64,000 bases of DNA from Caballeronia sp. NK8 (GCF_018408855.1 NZ_AP024323.1:868001-932000); one strand, 5' to 3'; numbered from the stretch's first letter, positions 55,429 through 63,988 are shown. Numbers and translations: made by a program. Notes: generated by a model not told the origin, from the sequence alone.

Positions 55429-56514
55429 TCAGACCTGCGCCGGCGTGCCCGCGAGCGCGGCATCGAACGCGCGCTGCAATGCATCGCGTTCGAGGTCTTC
55501 GCCGATCAGCACGAAACGGCTTTGCGTCTTCGCTTCGCCGGCTTCCCAGCGGCGATCGAAATAGCTGTCGAATCGTCGTCCGACGCCCTGCACGACGAGC
55601 CGCATCGCAGCGCCCGGCAGCGCCGCGAAGCCCTTCACGCGATAGATCGTGTGATGCTCGACGAGCGCATGCAAGGCGGCAATCGCCTGTTCGCGCGATT
55701 CGACCTCGCCATGCACAACGACCGAATCGAACTCGTCATGGTGATGATCGGCGTGGCCTTCATCGTCGGGCGCGCCGTGATGATCGTGCCGCAGATGAAT
55801 GGTCTCTTCCGATGCCGCTTCGAGCCCGAGCAGTGTATGCACATCGAGCTTGCCCATCTGCGCGGGCACGATCTTCACTTCGGGCGGAATCTCCGGACGC
55901 ACGAGCGCTTCGACCTTTCGCAGCGCGTCGGCATCCATGAGATCGGTCTTGTTGACGATGACGAGATCCGCCGACGCAAGCTGATCCTCGAACAATTCGT
56001 GCAGCGGCGATTCGTGATCGAGATTCGGATCGGCTTTGCGTTGCGCATCGACGGCGACGGGATTCGCCGCGAACTGGCCGCTCGCGGCAGCGGGACCATC
56101 GACGACGGTCACGACTGCATCGACGGTAAAGGCGTTCTTGATCGACGGCCAGTTGAACGCCTGCACGAGCGGCTTCGGCAACGCGAGTCCGGACGTTTCG
56201 ATCAGTACGTGATCGATGCTGTCGCGCCGCTCGACGAGCTGCTCCATCACCGGATAGAACTCTTCCTGCACGGTGCAGCAGAGGCAACCGTTGGCGAGTT
56301 CGTACAGATTGCGGTCTTTCGAGCCGGCTTCATCGTCGCAGCCGATGCCGCAGCCCTTGAGGATTTCCCCGTCGATGCCGAGTTCGCCGAACTCGTTGAC
56401 GATCACCGCGATGCGCTTTCCTTGCGCGTTGGACAGGATATGCCGCATCAGCGTGGTCTTGCCGCTGCCGAGAAAACCGGTCACGACGGTAACGGGGATC
56501 TTGCGGGTTTGCAT
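55429..56514 (-). CDS. cobW: CobW GTP-binding metallochaperone
   Basis: 361 residues. Walker A GFLGSGKT at 13-20, metal motif GCLCCT (CxCC) near 72, a His-rich stretch (HDHHGAPDDEGHADHHHDE) near 245, and the CobW C-terminal domain. CobW delivers Co to the chelatase in the presence of GTP. First gene of the minus-strand operon behind riboswitch 2. The ATG 56514 gives the standard MQTRKIPVTVVTGFLG start. Confidence 0.95.
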   Translation of the reverse strand: MQTRKIPVTVVTGFLGSGKTTLMRHILSNAQGKRIAVIVNEFGELGIDGEILKGCGIGCDDEAGSKDRNLYELANGCLCCTVQEEFYPVMEQLVERRDSIDHVLIETSGLALPKPLVQAFNWPSIKNAFTVDAVVTVVDGPAAASGQFAANPVAVDAQRKADPNLDHESPLHELFEDQLASADLVIVNKTDLMDADALRKVEALVRPEIPPEVKIVPAQMGKLDVHTLLGLEAASEETIHLRHDHHGAPDDEGHADHHHDEFDSVVVHGEVESREQAIAALHALVEHHTIYRVKGFAALPGAAMRLVVQGVGRRFDSYFDRRWEAGEAKTQSRFVLIGEDLERDALQRAFDAALAGTPAQV

Positions 56515-56650
56515 CGTAGCTCCATGGCTTTTCAGGTGCGTGCGCTTCGTGTCGCGCGATGCGTGGCAACGCTGCTGGACAAAAAGGAAACACACGCTTC
56601 GATGGATCACGGACCGCGCCGCATCCCCGCGGCAGCGATCCTTCTGAAAG

Positions 56651-56880
56651 TCTGGCCGGTATCCGGGCTGACGACCACGCCGCTTCGCCTTCCCGCGCGT
56701 TACACGCGCAGTGGCCTCGAAGCCGGCTCCCCATACATGCGATGAAAACATCGCACATACCGGGGCATCGCTTACCGTTGCGGGGGCAGCGCAGGTTGAC
56801 GTCCGTTCGATCGGCGGAATGGAACGCGCCCTGCTTCCCGTTTAACTGCGCGCGAGAGAATCCGCGCGCGAGCACCAAAA
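56651..56880 (-). promoter_or_regulatory. cobalamin riboswitch upstream of cobW
   Basis: On the minus strand the core reads GGTGCT (5' end near 56876), AAACGGGAAGC, GCCCCCGCAACGGTAAGCG (56768-56786), GCCACTG (56709-56715), GGGAAGGC, then the box GTCAGCCCGGATACCGGCC (to 56654). P1 can pair TTTGG with CCAGA at the two ends. These are the conserved parts of the cobalamin (adenosylcobalamin) aptamer. It would repress cobW-cobN-chlI-VWA when coenzyme is plentiful. Confidence 0.92.
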
Positions 56881-56996
56881 CTGCGTGAAAGTCTAGGCCC
56901 GGCGGCTACGAGCGTCAAGAATGGAAGGGCCGCGCGCGCGACGTGCTGTGTTAATGTTAGCGCGCTTTTTTTAAATTTCACACGCTTCGGATCGAC

Positions 56997-57398
56997 ATGG
57001 AATCCGCTATCGCGCGGCTCGCGGTGGGAATTGGATGCAGGCGCGGCGTCAGCGCGGATGCGATCGAACACGCCGTGCGGATGGCGCTCGGTACGCATGC
57101 GTTCGGCGATATCGCGATCGTCGCGAGCATCGACGCGAAGCGGGAAGAAGCGGGTTTGCTCGCGTTCTGCGAGCGTCATCGTTTGCCGTTGTGTTTCTAT
57201 CGCGCCGATGAGATCGCGCGGGCGCCGCGCACCGTGATTTCGCAACACGCGGCGAAGCATCTGAACGTGGACGGCGTATGCGAGCCATGCGCGTTGCTCG
57301 CGGGCAACGCGCGCACGCTCATCGTGCCAAAGACGATCGGTTGTGGCGTAACCGTCGCGATCGCACTGGCGCGCGAGTCCTGCGCGGGCGCGACTTGA
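56997..57398 (+). CDS. cobE: CobE/CbiG C-terminal-domain protein
   Basis: 133 residues. AVGIGCRRGVSADAIEHAV is the CobE/CbiG_C opening, with the late VDGVCEPCALLAGNARTLIV segment. CobE is a small corrinoid-pathway protein of uncertain exact role. Divergent from cobW. It is followed by the inverted repeat/IS region before cobO, with which it might originally have formed an operon (inference). Confidence 0.88.
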   Translation: MESAIARLAVGIGCRRGVSADAIEHAVRMALGTHAFGDIAIVASIDAKREEAGLLAFCERHRLPLCFYRADEIARAPRTVISQHAAKHLNVDGVCEPCALLAGNARTLIVPKTIGCGVTVAIALARESCAGAT

Positions 57399-57522
57399 CG
57401 GTCGTGCGGGGGGCGTCCTTGCCGGCCGCCGGTTTGGCGACGACGGATATCAGCTTGTCGCGGCACAGCCAGGCGAGAATCGCCAGCGCTACGAGTTCCA
57501 GATATAGGTAGATCGCGTCCAT
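57319..57522 (-). CDS. possible 67-residue single-span membrane protein
   Basis: Starts MDAIYLYLELVALAILAWLC with GGGAG seven bases upstream of the ATG, one hydrophobic span, then a basic tail (KSRPRRTRAPVRSRR). The last 80 bases lie antisense to the 3' end of cobE. The strong start and hydrophobic helix argue for a real gene, the overlap and arginine-rich tail against its full length. Unknown function. Confidence 0.45.
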   Translation of the reverse strand: MDAIYLYLELVALAILAWLCRDKLISVVAKPAAGKDAPRTTVKSRPRRTRAPVRSRRLRHNRSSLAR

Positions 57523-57650
57523 TTCCTTGCTCCCGATGTCGGTGGTTGCTTCATTGCCTGATTGCTTGTTGGCATGATGCACTCCGTCTGTTAGCGCAGA
57601 ATTAACGCGTGGACTGGGCTCGCTTGCTGGAAAAGATTCATAGGCTTTTG

Positions 57651-57903
57651 CCGGATCCCGTTATCATGTTGGTCTATTAGCACTGCCCCTGTGCGGGGCG
57701 GCAGTCACTTTCTTTGCTGCTGCAAAGAAAGTAACCAAAGAAAGCAGCTCGAGACGCCCGCGGTCACACGCAATTTGGCCACTATTCTCCTCGTTCGTGG
57801 CACTCAGTAGCGAGTGCCCTCGTAGGCCTAATCGGGCTTGGACCGCGCACGGTCTGACTAGCTAGTTGTTTAAGCGCGCTGGTTCAGCACGAAATAGCTT
57901 CGG
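57651..57903 (+). repeat. left arm of a long inverted repeat
   Basis: About 253 bases, repeated in inverted orientation at 58008-58192 plus 59448-59518. Shared landmarks, in order: CCGGATCCCGT, GTTGGTCTATTAGC, TGCCCCTGTGCGGGGCGGCA, the inner palindrome ACTTTCTTTGC-TGCT-GCAAAGAAAGT, CGCCCGCGGTCACACGCAAT, GTAGCGAGTGCCCTCGTAGG, GGACCGCGCACGGTCTG, and GGTTCAGCAC. This arm is not interrupted. Confidence 0.88.
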
Positions 57904-58192
57904 CACAGCGCTGCGCGCTGCCGTTGGGTATGCAAGGGAAACCGACGAGAAAATGGATACGCAGAAGCACGCGCATCCCCGATGCACCCATCGGCCGCGT
58001 AGCGGGCCGGAGCTATTTGGTGCTGAACCAGTCGCGCACGTGGTGCGATGTGACAGACCGTGCGCGGTCCAAGCCCGGTTAGGCCTACGAGGGCACTCGC
58101 TACAGAGGCCACGAACAACGAGAAGAACACCCAAATTGCGTGTGACCGCGGGCGTATCAGGCTGCTTTCTTTGGTTACTTTCTTTGCAGCAG

Positions 58193-59447
58193 TGTATAGA
58201 CCGGAGACATGGGTAACACATTTAGCTCCTTTTGCCGCGTTGCTTCAAGCTGATGGTATCGATTCGATGATGAGCAAAGTACACGTCGTAGCTACCGTCG
58301 ATTCCCGCGCACGGTCTGAAGGCGATAGGCAGGTTAGCCAGCGCGCTCGAAACCTTGAAGTGTTGCGACTTGAAGCACACCTCGCCGTTGACGCCCACTC
58401 GAACCACCGTGTCGGCGTCGCCGTACTCGATCGGCGCCAGACGTTCCGGATACGCGCGCGGGCTCGTTCGATAGCGCGAGATCGGCGTGGCCATGCCCAG
58501 CGCCTGATGCGGTCGTTCGTGGTTGTACACGTTGCGCCATGCATCGAACGCCTGCTGAGCGCTCTTCAAATTCCTGAAGTGTCGCCCCGCGAGCAGTTCA
58601 GCTTTCAGCGTCCGATGAAACCGTTCGTCTTTCCCGTTGGTCTGCGGATGCCTGGGCCGGCTGTACGAGACACCGATTTGCAGCAGGATCAGCCAGATTG
58701 CCAGGGCAGTCAGTTGTCCCGGTCGCGCCGGGCTGCCCCATGGCGGACCGTTGTCCATATTGATGCGCAGCGGCAGTCCGTATCGGCGAAATACTGCGCG
58801 CAGGTGCTCGCGCACCACCCGCGTGGGCGTGCTGCCACATGCGTCGAGCGCGAGATCGAAGCGAGAGTGATCATCAAGCACCGTGAGCGGACAGCAACGT
58901 CGACCGTTGTCGAGTTCGATGCAGCCCTTGAAGTCCATCTGCCAAAGATCATTGGGGTGCTCGTGTTCGAAGCGCTGCCATCGCGAAGCGTCCGCGCTGG
59001 CCTCGGCCATAATCAAGCCGTGCCGATGCAGGATGCGCGTCACGGTACTTGGCGAAGGCGTCTGCGCACAACCCAGATCGCTCATGCGACGGGCAATCTT
59101 GGCCGCACCCCACGCGGGCTGCGCTTCACGCATTTGAACCACCCTTGCTTCAAGTTCAGCAGCAGTACGCGTTGGGCTACGAACGGGACGTCGAGGCTGA
59201 TCGGCCAACGCGGTATCGCCCTGCTCGAAGCGCCTGATCCATTTGTAGCCGGTCTTCGGACTGACGCCGTACTGACGACACAAGGCGCGCCGATTGGCCC
59301 CCTCTTGTGTCGCAAATTTTACGAATTCAAGCCGCAATTCCATGGTGTTTTTGCTATCCCAAGACATGATCTACTCCGGACGAACTATTCGTCCGAAGTG
59401 TTACCCATGTCCTGGAACAGGTGTTACCCATGTCTCCGGTCCATACA
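58193..59447 (-). mobile_element. IS481-family insertion sequence
   Basis: 1255 bases with inverted ends beginning TGTATAGACCGG (58193) and TGTATGGACCGG (complement from 59447), matching at 26 of the first 27 bases. Target duplication CAGCAG at 58187-58192 and 59448-59453; the intact left arm contains the site once, which confirms it. At the right end the motif GTGTTACCCATGTC occurs twice (about 59399 and 59421). One intact transposase gene inside. Confidence 0.93.
58222..59367 (-). CDS. IS481-family transposase
   Basis: 381 residues, apparently intact. N-terminal helix-turn-helix (RALCRQYGVSPKTGYKWIRR), then the rve-type catalytic core with Asp in LWQMDFKGCIEL, Asp in INMDNGPPWGS and Glu in NGKDERFHRTLKAEL, the DDE set of this family. 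GGAGTAGATC precedes the ATG. No frameshift or stop. Confidence 0.94.
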   Translation of the reverse strand: MSWDSKNTMELRLEFVKFATQEGANRRALCRQYGVSPKTGYKWIRRFEQGDTALADQPRRPVRSPTRTAAELEARVVQMREAQPAWGAAKIARRMSDLGCAQTPSPSTVTRILHRHGLIMAEASADASRWQRFEHEHPNDLWQMDFKGCIELDNGRRCCPLTVLDDHSRFDLALDACGSTPTRVVREHLRAVFRRYGLPLRINMDNGPPWGSPARPGQLTALAIWLILLQIGVSYSRPRHPQTNGKDERFHRTLKAELLAGRHFRNLKSAQQAFDAWRNVYNHERPHQALGMATPISRYRTSPRAYPERLAPIEYGDADTVVRVGVNGEVCFKSQHFKVSSALANLPIAFRPCAGIDGSYDVYFAHHRIDTISLKQRGKRS

Positions 59448-59561
59448 CAGCAGCAAAGAAAGTGACTGCCGCCCCGCACAGGGGCAACGCTAATAGACCA
59501 ACACCAATACGGGATCCGGCGACAAAACCCACCCCCAAGCCCCATCCCCCTCGGAGTTCAC

Positions 59562-60164
59562 GTGAAAACCGATACCGAATCGCATCTGCGCATGACCCAG
59601 CGCCGCAAGGAAGGCCACGAAAAGAAACAGGCCGCCGCCGACCACGAGAAAGGCTTGCTGATCGTGAATACCGGCAACGGCAAGGGCAAAACCACAGCCG
59701 CCTTCGGCATGGCCGTCCGCGTCCTCGGCCACGGCATGAAACTCGGCGTCGTGCAGTTCATCAAAGGCGCATTGCATACGTCGGAACGCGATTTCCTCGG
59801 CGCGATCGCGCATTGCGATTTCATCACGATGGGCGACGGCTACACCTGGAACACGCAGAACCGCGAAGCCGATATCGCCACCGCGCGCAAAGGCTGGAAC
59901 GAGGCGCGGCGCATGATCGAAAGCGGCGAGTATCAGATGGTCGTGCTCGACGAACTGAACACCGTGCTCAAGTATGAATATCTGCCGCTCGACGAAGTGC
60001 TCGACGTGCTGAAGGCAAGGCCCGAAATGCTGCATGTCGTCGTGACGGGACGCCACGCTCCCGATGCGCTCGTCGAGCTCGCCGATCTCGTCACCGAGAT
60101 GCGCCTCGTGAAGCATCCGTATCGCGAGCAGGGCGTGAAGGCACAACGCGGCGTGGAATTCTAA
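59562..60164 (+). CDS. cobO: corrinoid adenosyltransferase
   Basis: 200 residues. P-loop GNGKGKTT at 38-45; AAFGMAVRVLGHGMKLGVVQ and VLDELNTVLKYEYLPLDEV are CobO/BtuR hallmarks. It transfers the adenosyl group of ATP to the Co(I) corrinoid. GTG start with GGAG upstream. The 44 bases between the repeat and this start, and the repeat itself, contain no cobalamin riboswitch. It is followed five bases later by cobB. Confidence 0.94.
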   Translation: MKTDTESHLRMTQRRKEGHEKKQAAADHEKGLLIVNTGNGKGKTTAAFGMAVRVLGHGMKLGVVQFIKGALHTSERDFLGAIAHCDFITMGDGYTWNTQNREADIATARKGWNEARRMIESGEYQMVVLDELNTVLKYEYLPLDEVLDVLKARPEMLHVVVTGRHAPDALVELADLVTEMRLVKHPYREQGVKAQRGVEF

Positions 60165-60169
60165 GCGCG

Positions 60170-61468
60170 ATGCCGGACTGCCCCGCTCTTTTCATCGGCG
60201 CGAGTGCGTCGCATCAAGGCAAGACCACGGTGACGGCCGCGCTCGCGCGCCATCACACGCGACGTGGCCTGAAGGTGCGCGTCTTCAAGACCGGCCCGGA
60301 TTTTCTCGATCCGATGATCCTCGAACGCGCATGCGGCGCGCCCGTCTATTCGCTGCATCTGTCGATGGTCGGGCTCGACGCGTGCCGCGCATTGCTCGCG
60401 CACGCGGCGCGCGAGGCGGACCTCATTCTCATCGAAGGCGTGATGGGTCTGTTCGACGGCACGCCGAGCAGCGCCGATCTCGCCGCCGCGTTCAACGTGC
60501 CCGTGCTCGCGGTGATCGGCGCGCACGGCATGGCGCAAACCTTCGGCGCCATCGCGTTCGGGCTCGCGCGCTATCGCGCGGACGTGCCGTTTCATGGCGT
60601 GCTCGCGAATCGCGTCGCGTCGGCGCGTCATGCGCAAATGCTGTCGGAGACGATTCCCGAGGGCTTGCGCTATTGCGGCCATCTGTCGAATGCCGACGAT
60701 ATCGCATTGCCCGAACGTCATCTCGGTCTCACGCAGCCCGAAGAAGTCGCGGGCCTCGACGCGCGGCTCGAACGCGCCGCCGACGCCATCGCGCAAACCG
60801 CGCTCGCCGATCTGCCACCGCCGGTTCATTTCGACGATGCCACGCTTCCCGCACCGCCGCGTCTGCTCGAAGGCCTGCATATCGCGATTGCGCGCGACGC
60901 CGCGTTTTCCTTCGTCTATCCGGCGAATGTGGATCTGCTCGTCGCGATGGGTGCGCGCATCAGCAGGTTCTCGCCGCTCGCCGACGAACCCGCGCCCGCC
61001 GATGCCAATGCGCTCTATCTTCCCGGCGGCTATCCCGAGCTGCATGCCGCCGCGCTCGCCGCGCATTCGCGCACGCGCGCTTCCATCGATGAACACGTCG
61101 CGCAAGCAAAACCGGTCGTCGCGGAATGCGGCGGCATGCTGTATCTGCTCGACACGCTGACTGACATCGAAGGCACCCGGCACGCGATGCTCGGCATTCT
61201 GCCCGGCGACGCCGCGATGCAACGCAAGCTGTCGCGCCTCGCGATGCAGCGCATCGACACGACGCACGGCCCGATGACGGGCCACACGTTCCACTACTCG
61301 ACCTTGCAGACGCCGATGCAGCCCACGCTTCAGGCAACGCACGCGACCACCAGCACATCGGGCGAAGCGCTTTATCGACACGGCCCGGTCACGGCCACGT
61401 ATATGCACGCATACTGGCCGTCGAATCCGGCCGCAGCCGCCGCGCTCTTTCGCGGTGAATCACTATGA
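60170..61468 (+). CDS. cobB: cobyrinate a,c-diamide synthase
   Basis: 432 residues: N-terminal ATPase (LFIGASASHQGKTTVTAAL) and C-terminal class I glutamine amidotransferase with nucleophile Cys in VVAECGGMLYL and PGGYPELHA. It amidates the a and c side chains of (hydrogeno)byrinate. Overlaps DUF1289 by four bases. Confidence 0.95.
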   Translation: MPDCPALFIGASASHQGKTTVTAALARHHTRRGLKVRVFKTGPDFLDPMILERACGAPVYSLHLSMVGLDACRALLAHAAREADLILIEGVMGLFDGTPSSADLAAAFNVPVLAVIGAHGMAQTFGAIAFGLARYRADVPFHGVLANRVASARHAQMLSETIPEGLRYCGHLSNADDIALPERHLGLTQPEEVAGLDARLERAADAIAQTALADLPPPVHFDDATLPAPPRLLEGLHIAIARDAAFSFVYPANVDLLVAMGARISRFSPLADEPAPADANALYLPGGYPELHAAALAAHSRTRASIDEHVAQAKPVVAECGGMLYLLDTLTDIEGTRHAMLGILPGDAAMQRKLSRLAMQRIDTTHGPMTGHTFHYSTLQTPMQPTLQATHATTSTSGEALYRHGPVTATYMHAYWPSNPAAAAALFRGESL

Positions 61469-61707
61469 CGACCACGCCAGACATTCGCACGCCGCTCGAC
61501 CTCGCATTCACGATCGAACGCGCCAGAACTCAGCAGCCAGTCGGCTCGCCCTGCACTGACGTCTGCAAGCTCGATGCCAATAACGGGCTGTGCCTCGGCT
61601 GCTTTCGAAGCCGCGAAGAGATCAAGACCTTCCGCGCGATGGATGACGCCGCGAAACTCGCCTTGTTCGACGAACTGCTTGCGCGGCGTGCGGCGATAAC
61701 GAAATAG
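61465..61707 (+). CDS. DUF1289 domain protein
   Basis: 80 residues with SPCTDVCKLDANNGLCLGCF and RSREEIKTFRAM, the four-Cys DUF1289 motif that probably binds zinc or iron-sulfur. Role unknown; common beside cobB in proteobacteria. Coupled to cobB by ATGA overlap. Confidence 0.9.
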   Translation: MTTTPDIRTPLDLAFTIERARTQQPVGSPCTDVCKLDANNGLCLGCFRSREEIKTFRAMDDAAKLALFDELLARRAAITK

Positions 61708-61720
61708 GCAACGCGGCCGT

Positions 61721-62506
61721 TCAAGCCGCGGCCATGCGCCTGACTGCCGGCCGTTCCAGTTCCCGCGCCGCGAGCGCGCCGAACACGAGGCCGAGCGCGG
61801 CCCAGATCAGCGCCTGAATCCCGATCGCGGCGAGCCGGAAATTCCACAAGAGCGATGCGGAGAATTCGGAGGGCACTTCATCGATACGGGGCAACGCAAC
61901 CTGCGCCACGACGATCACGACGATATACGCCGCCGCGCCGATGAGCGTCGCGTTCCAGCCGCCATGCCGCGCCTGTATGCGCCGCTGGAGCCGCACGGCG
62001 AACACAGCCGCCGCGATCGAAATGGCCACCATGCCGAAGAAGAGCGCCGTGCGCGGCCCGATGGTCTCGGGATTGCCCACTGCCGGCGGATTCGGCGGGT
62101 ACTTGAGAAACGGCACGATGGCCACGCTCACGAAGCCGAACAACGCCAGCAGCGCCGACGTGCCGCGCGCATGCAGGGCACCGAGCCGTCCATAAGCGAA
62201 CGCGAACACGAGCGAAAACAGACCGCCCAGCGCGGTGCCGAATACGGCAACGCCGGTCAGCAGACCGAGGCCCGCTTGGGTATCGCGTGAAACGAGTTCT
62301 TCGTCGCCGTGATCGTGCGAATGCGCTGCTGTAGCCGATGCATCGGCATGGTCATGTTCATGCGGCGCCTGCACATGCTCATGCTGCTCCTCGAACGCGA
62401 TCGCGCGCGCCACCGATGGCTCGCCGAACGCACGCGCGAAACCGAAGCCGATCAGGCCCGCGACCAATCCCGCGATCATGCCGCGTATCAGCAAAGTGCG
62501 AATCAT
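61721..62506 (-). CDS. cbtA: cobalt transporter subunit CbtA
   Basis: 261 residues, six or more helices. A long His-rich segment (EEQHEHVQAPHEHDHADA; HSHDHGDEE) follows helix 1 and could bind Co; FLKYPPNPPAVGNPETIGPR is a CbtA hallmark. CbtA with CbtB forms an inner-membrane cobalt importer. Its start follows cbtB by nine bases. Confidence 0.94.
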   Translation of the reverse strand: MIRTLLIRGMIAGLVAGLIGFGFARAFGEPSVARAIAFEEQHEHVQAPHEHDHADASATAAHSHDHGDEELVSRDTQAGLGLLTGVAVFGTALGGLFSLVFAFAYGRLGALHARGTSALLALFGFVSVAIVPFLKYPPNPPAVGNPETIGPRTALFFGMVAISIAAAVFAVRLQRRIQARHGGWNATLIGAAAYIVVIVVAQVALPRIDEVPSEFSASLLWNFRLAAIGIQALIWAALGLVFGALAARELERPAVRRMAAA

Positions 62507-62515
62507 GACGGGACC

Positions 62516-62749
62516 TCAGTGGCACGGAAAGCCGAGCAGATGCCGGCCGTCGTGAACGAATTCGTGGACGTAGGTGCCCGAGAAAATCGACGTCGCGCCC
62601 TGCTCGGCCCCGACGAAATAGATGGCGATCAACAGAATCAGGCCGATGAACACGGCCCAGGGCAGCACCTCGCGCACTGGAATGGGCACGGGTACGTCGA
62701 GCGACGGGGAAACCGGAGCGGAAAAGGCCGGCGCGTTGGAAGCATTCAT
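62516..62749 (-). CDS. cbtB: cobalt transporter subunit CbtB
   Basis: 77 residues with one hydrophobic helix (LPWAVFIGLILLIAIYFVG) and the CbtB His-rich end VHEFVHDGRHLLGFPCH. GGAGA is seven bases before the ATG at 62749. First gene of the cbtB-cbtA unit behind riboswitch 3. Confidence 0.94.
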   Translation of the reverse strand: MNASNAPAFSAPVSPSLDVPVPIPVREVLPWAVFIGLILLIAIYFVGAEQGATSIFSGTYVHEFVHDGRHLLGFPCH

Positions 62750-62787
62750 TTTGGTTCTCCAGGGAAAAGCGCGTCCCGATTGATGAA

Positions 62788-62892
62788 GAGCGTGCAGCGG
62801 GGTCTGACTCGCGGCACGGCGCCTTTCGACACACGAACCGCATACAGTGGCGCGACCGTGCCGGGTTTGCACCGGCTTCCTCGCACTGCAAG
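62788..62892 (-). promoter_or_regulatory. cobalamin riboswitch upstream of cbtB
   Basis: On the minus strand: GAGGAAGCCGGTGCAAACCC (5' end near 62882), CGGCACGGTCGCGCCACTG, and the box GAGTCAGACCCCGCTGCAC (62793-62810). P1 can form from GTGCG (62882-62886) and TGCAC (62792-62796). A shorter form of the cobalamin aptamer than the other two. It would tie cobalt import to coenzyme level. Confidence 0.88.
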
Positions 62893-62903
62893 CTTGCCAT
62901 TCT

Positions 62904-63506
62904 ATGACGATTGACGGCAAAGTAAAACGATCTCATCCCGCCGGTCCCGCTCCCTTGGAACTCATCCTCCTGTGCCACGCCGCCACCCGCGCGATGAAAA
63001 CCGGCCGCTTTCCCACCGGCGACGAACCCGCCGATCACGAAGGGCGCGCTGTGCTCGCGTCGTTGCGCGCGAACAGCGAGACGCGCGTGATCGCGAGCCC
63101 CGCACGCGTGACGCGCGAGACGGCAGGATGGATCGCGAATGCGTTCGAGATCGTGCCCGCGTTCGACGACCTCGACTATGGCCGCTGGCGCGGCCTGTCC
63201 ATCCGCGAGACGGGTGAGCGCGAGCCGGAGCATGTCGCAGCGTGGCTCGCGGACCCGCTCGCGCGTCCGCACGGCGGCGAGAGCATCGGCATGCTGGCGA
63301 TGCGCGTCGCGCAGGGGCTCGCCTTCATCGACCGCCTGAATGCGCGCGAGCGCTGCATCGTCGTCACGCATGCGATCGTCGTGAAAGTGGCGCTGGCGCA
63401 TGTGCTCAGTACGCCGCTCGCGTCCGTCTACGGAATGGACCTCGCGCCGCTTTCGTCCACCGTGCTCAAACGCGCGTCGCCCGGAGATGCCTGGACGCTC
63501 GCCTGA
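62904..63506 (+). CDS. histidine phosphatase-family protein (CobC-like)
   Basis: 200 residues of the phosphoglycerate-mutase fold. The phosphohistidine motif is LLCHAATRAMKTGRFP, with Cys-His in place of the normal Arg-His-Gly; the other parts (DDLDYGRWRG, PHGGESIGMLAMRV, CIVVTHAIVVKVALAH) are intact. By context it may be an alpha-ribazole-phosphate phosphatase, but loss of the RHG Arg makes activity uncertain. ATG 62904 is near riboswitch 3 on the other strand. Confidence 0.85.
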   Translation: MTIDGKVKRSHPAGPAPLELILLCHAATRAMKTGRFPTGDEPADHEGRAVLASLRANSETRVIASPARVTRETAGWIANAFEIVPAFDDLDYGRWRGLSIRETGEREPEHVAAWLADPLARPHGGESIGMLAMRVAQGLAFIDRLNARERCIVVTHAIVVKVALAHVLSTPLASVYGMDLAPLSSTVLKRASPGDAWTLA

Positions 63507-63585
63507 ACTTCGTTCCTTACAAAACGCTCAAACGAGCAGCGCATCGCATGCGCGGCCCTTTTTCGAACCGATTCAGGAGACTCAG

Positions 63586-63957
63586 ATGGCGCACTACGTG
63601 GATGGATTCGTCGTACCCGTGCCGATCGACAAGATCGACGCCTACCGCGCGATGGCCGAAGCCGCCGGCAAGATCTGGCTGGAGCACGGCGCGCTGGAGT
63701 TCGTGGAGACCCTCGCCGAGGACGTGAAGCCGGGCAAGGTCACATCGTTTCCGCAGAGCGTGCAGTTGAAGGACGGCGAGACTGTCGTGTTCTCGTATAT
63801 CGTCTACGCATCGCGTGAAGAGCGCGACCGCGTCAACGCGAAGGTGATGGAAGACGCGCGCCTCAAGACGATGATGGAATCCGGCGACATGCCGTTCGAC
63901 CCGCAGCGCATGTTTTTCGGCGGCTTCACGACGATCGTCGAACTCGGGCGCAGCTGA
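63586..63957 (+). CDS. DUF1428-family protein (YbaA-like)
   Basis: 123 residues. YVDGFVVPVPIDKIDAYRAM, EHGALEFVETLAEDVKPGK, VVFSYIVYASREERDRVNAK and FDPQRMFFGGF are the family pattern (ferredoxin-like fold, DUF1428). Function unknown. CAGGAGACTCAG precedes the ATG. Confidence 0.92.
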   Translation: MAHYVDGFVVPVPIDKIDAYRAMAEAAGKIWLEHGALEFVETLAEDVKPGKVTSFPQSVQLKDGETVVFSYIVYASREERDRVNAKVMEDARLKTMMESGDMPFDPQRMFFGGFTTIVELGRS

Positions 63958-63988
63958 TATTTTCTACTTTTTTTTGACCGCTTACGTT

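Larger units (their letters stand above)
58008..59518 (-). repeat. right arm of the inverted repeat, split by an IS481 element
   Basis: The complement of the left arm, read from 59518 down to 59448 and, past the insertion sequence, from 58192 down to 58008. The arms agree closely in sequence and order. A spacer of about 104 bases (57904-58007) lies between them, so a transcript could fold into a very long hairpin. The insertion lies in the inner palindrome. Confidence 0.85.

Noticed and set aside
57700..58190. Small open frames inside the inverted repeat (for example 57866-58216)
   Set aside because: They mirror each other in the two arms and have no independent start signals; taken as repeat structure, not genes.
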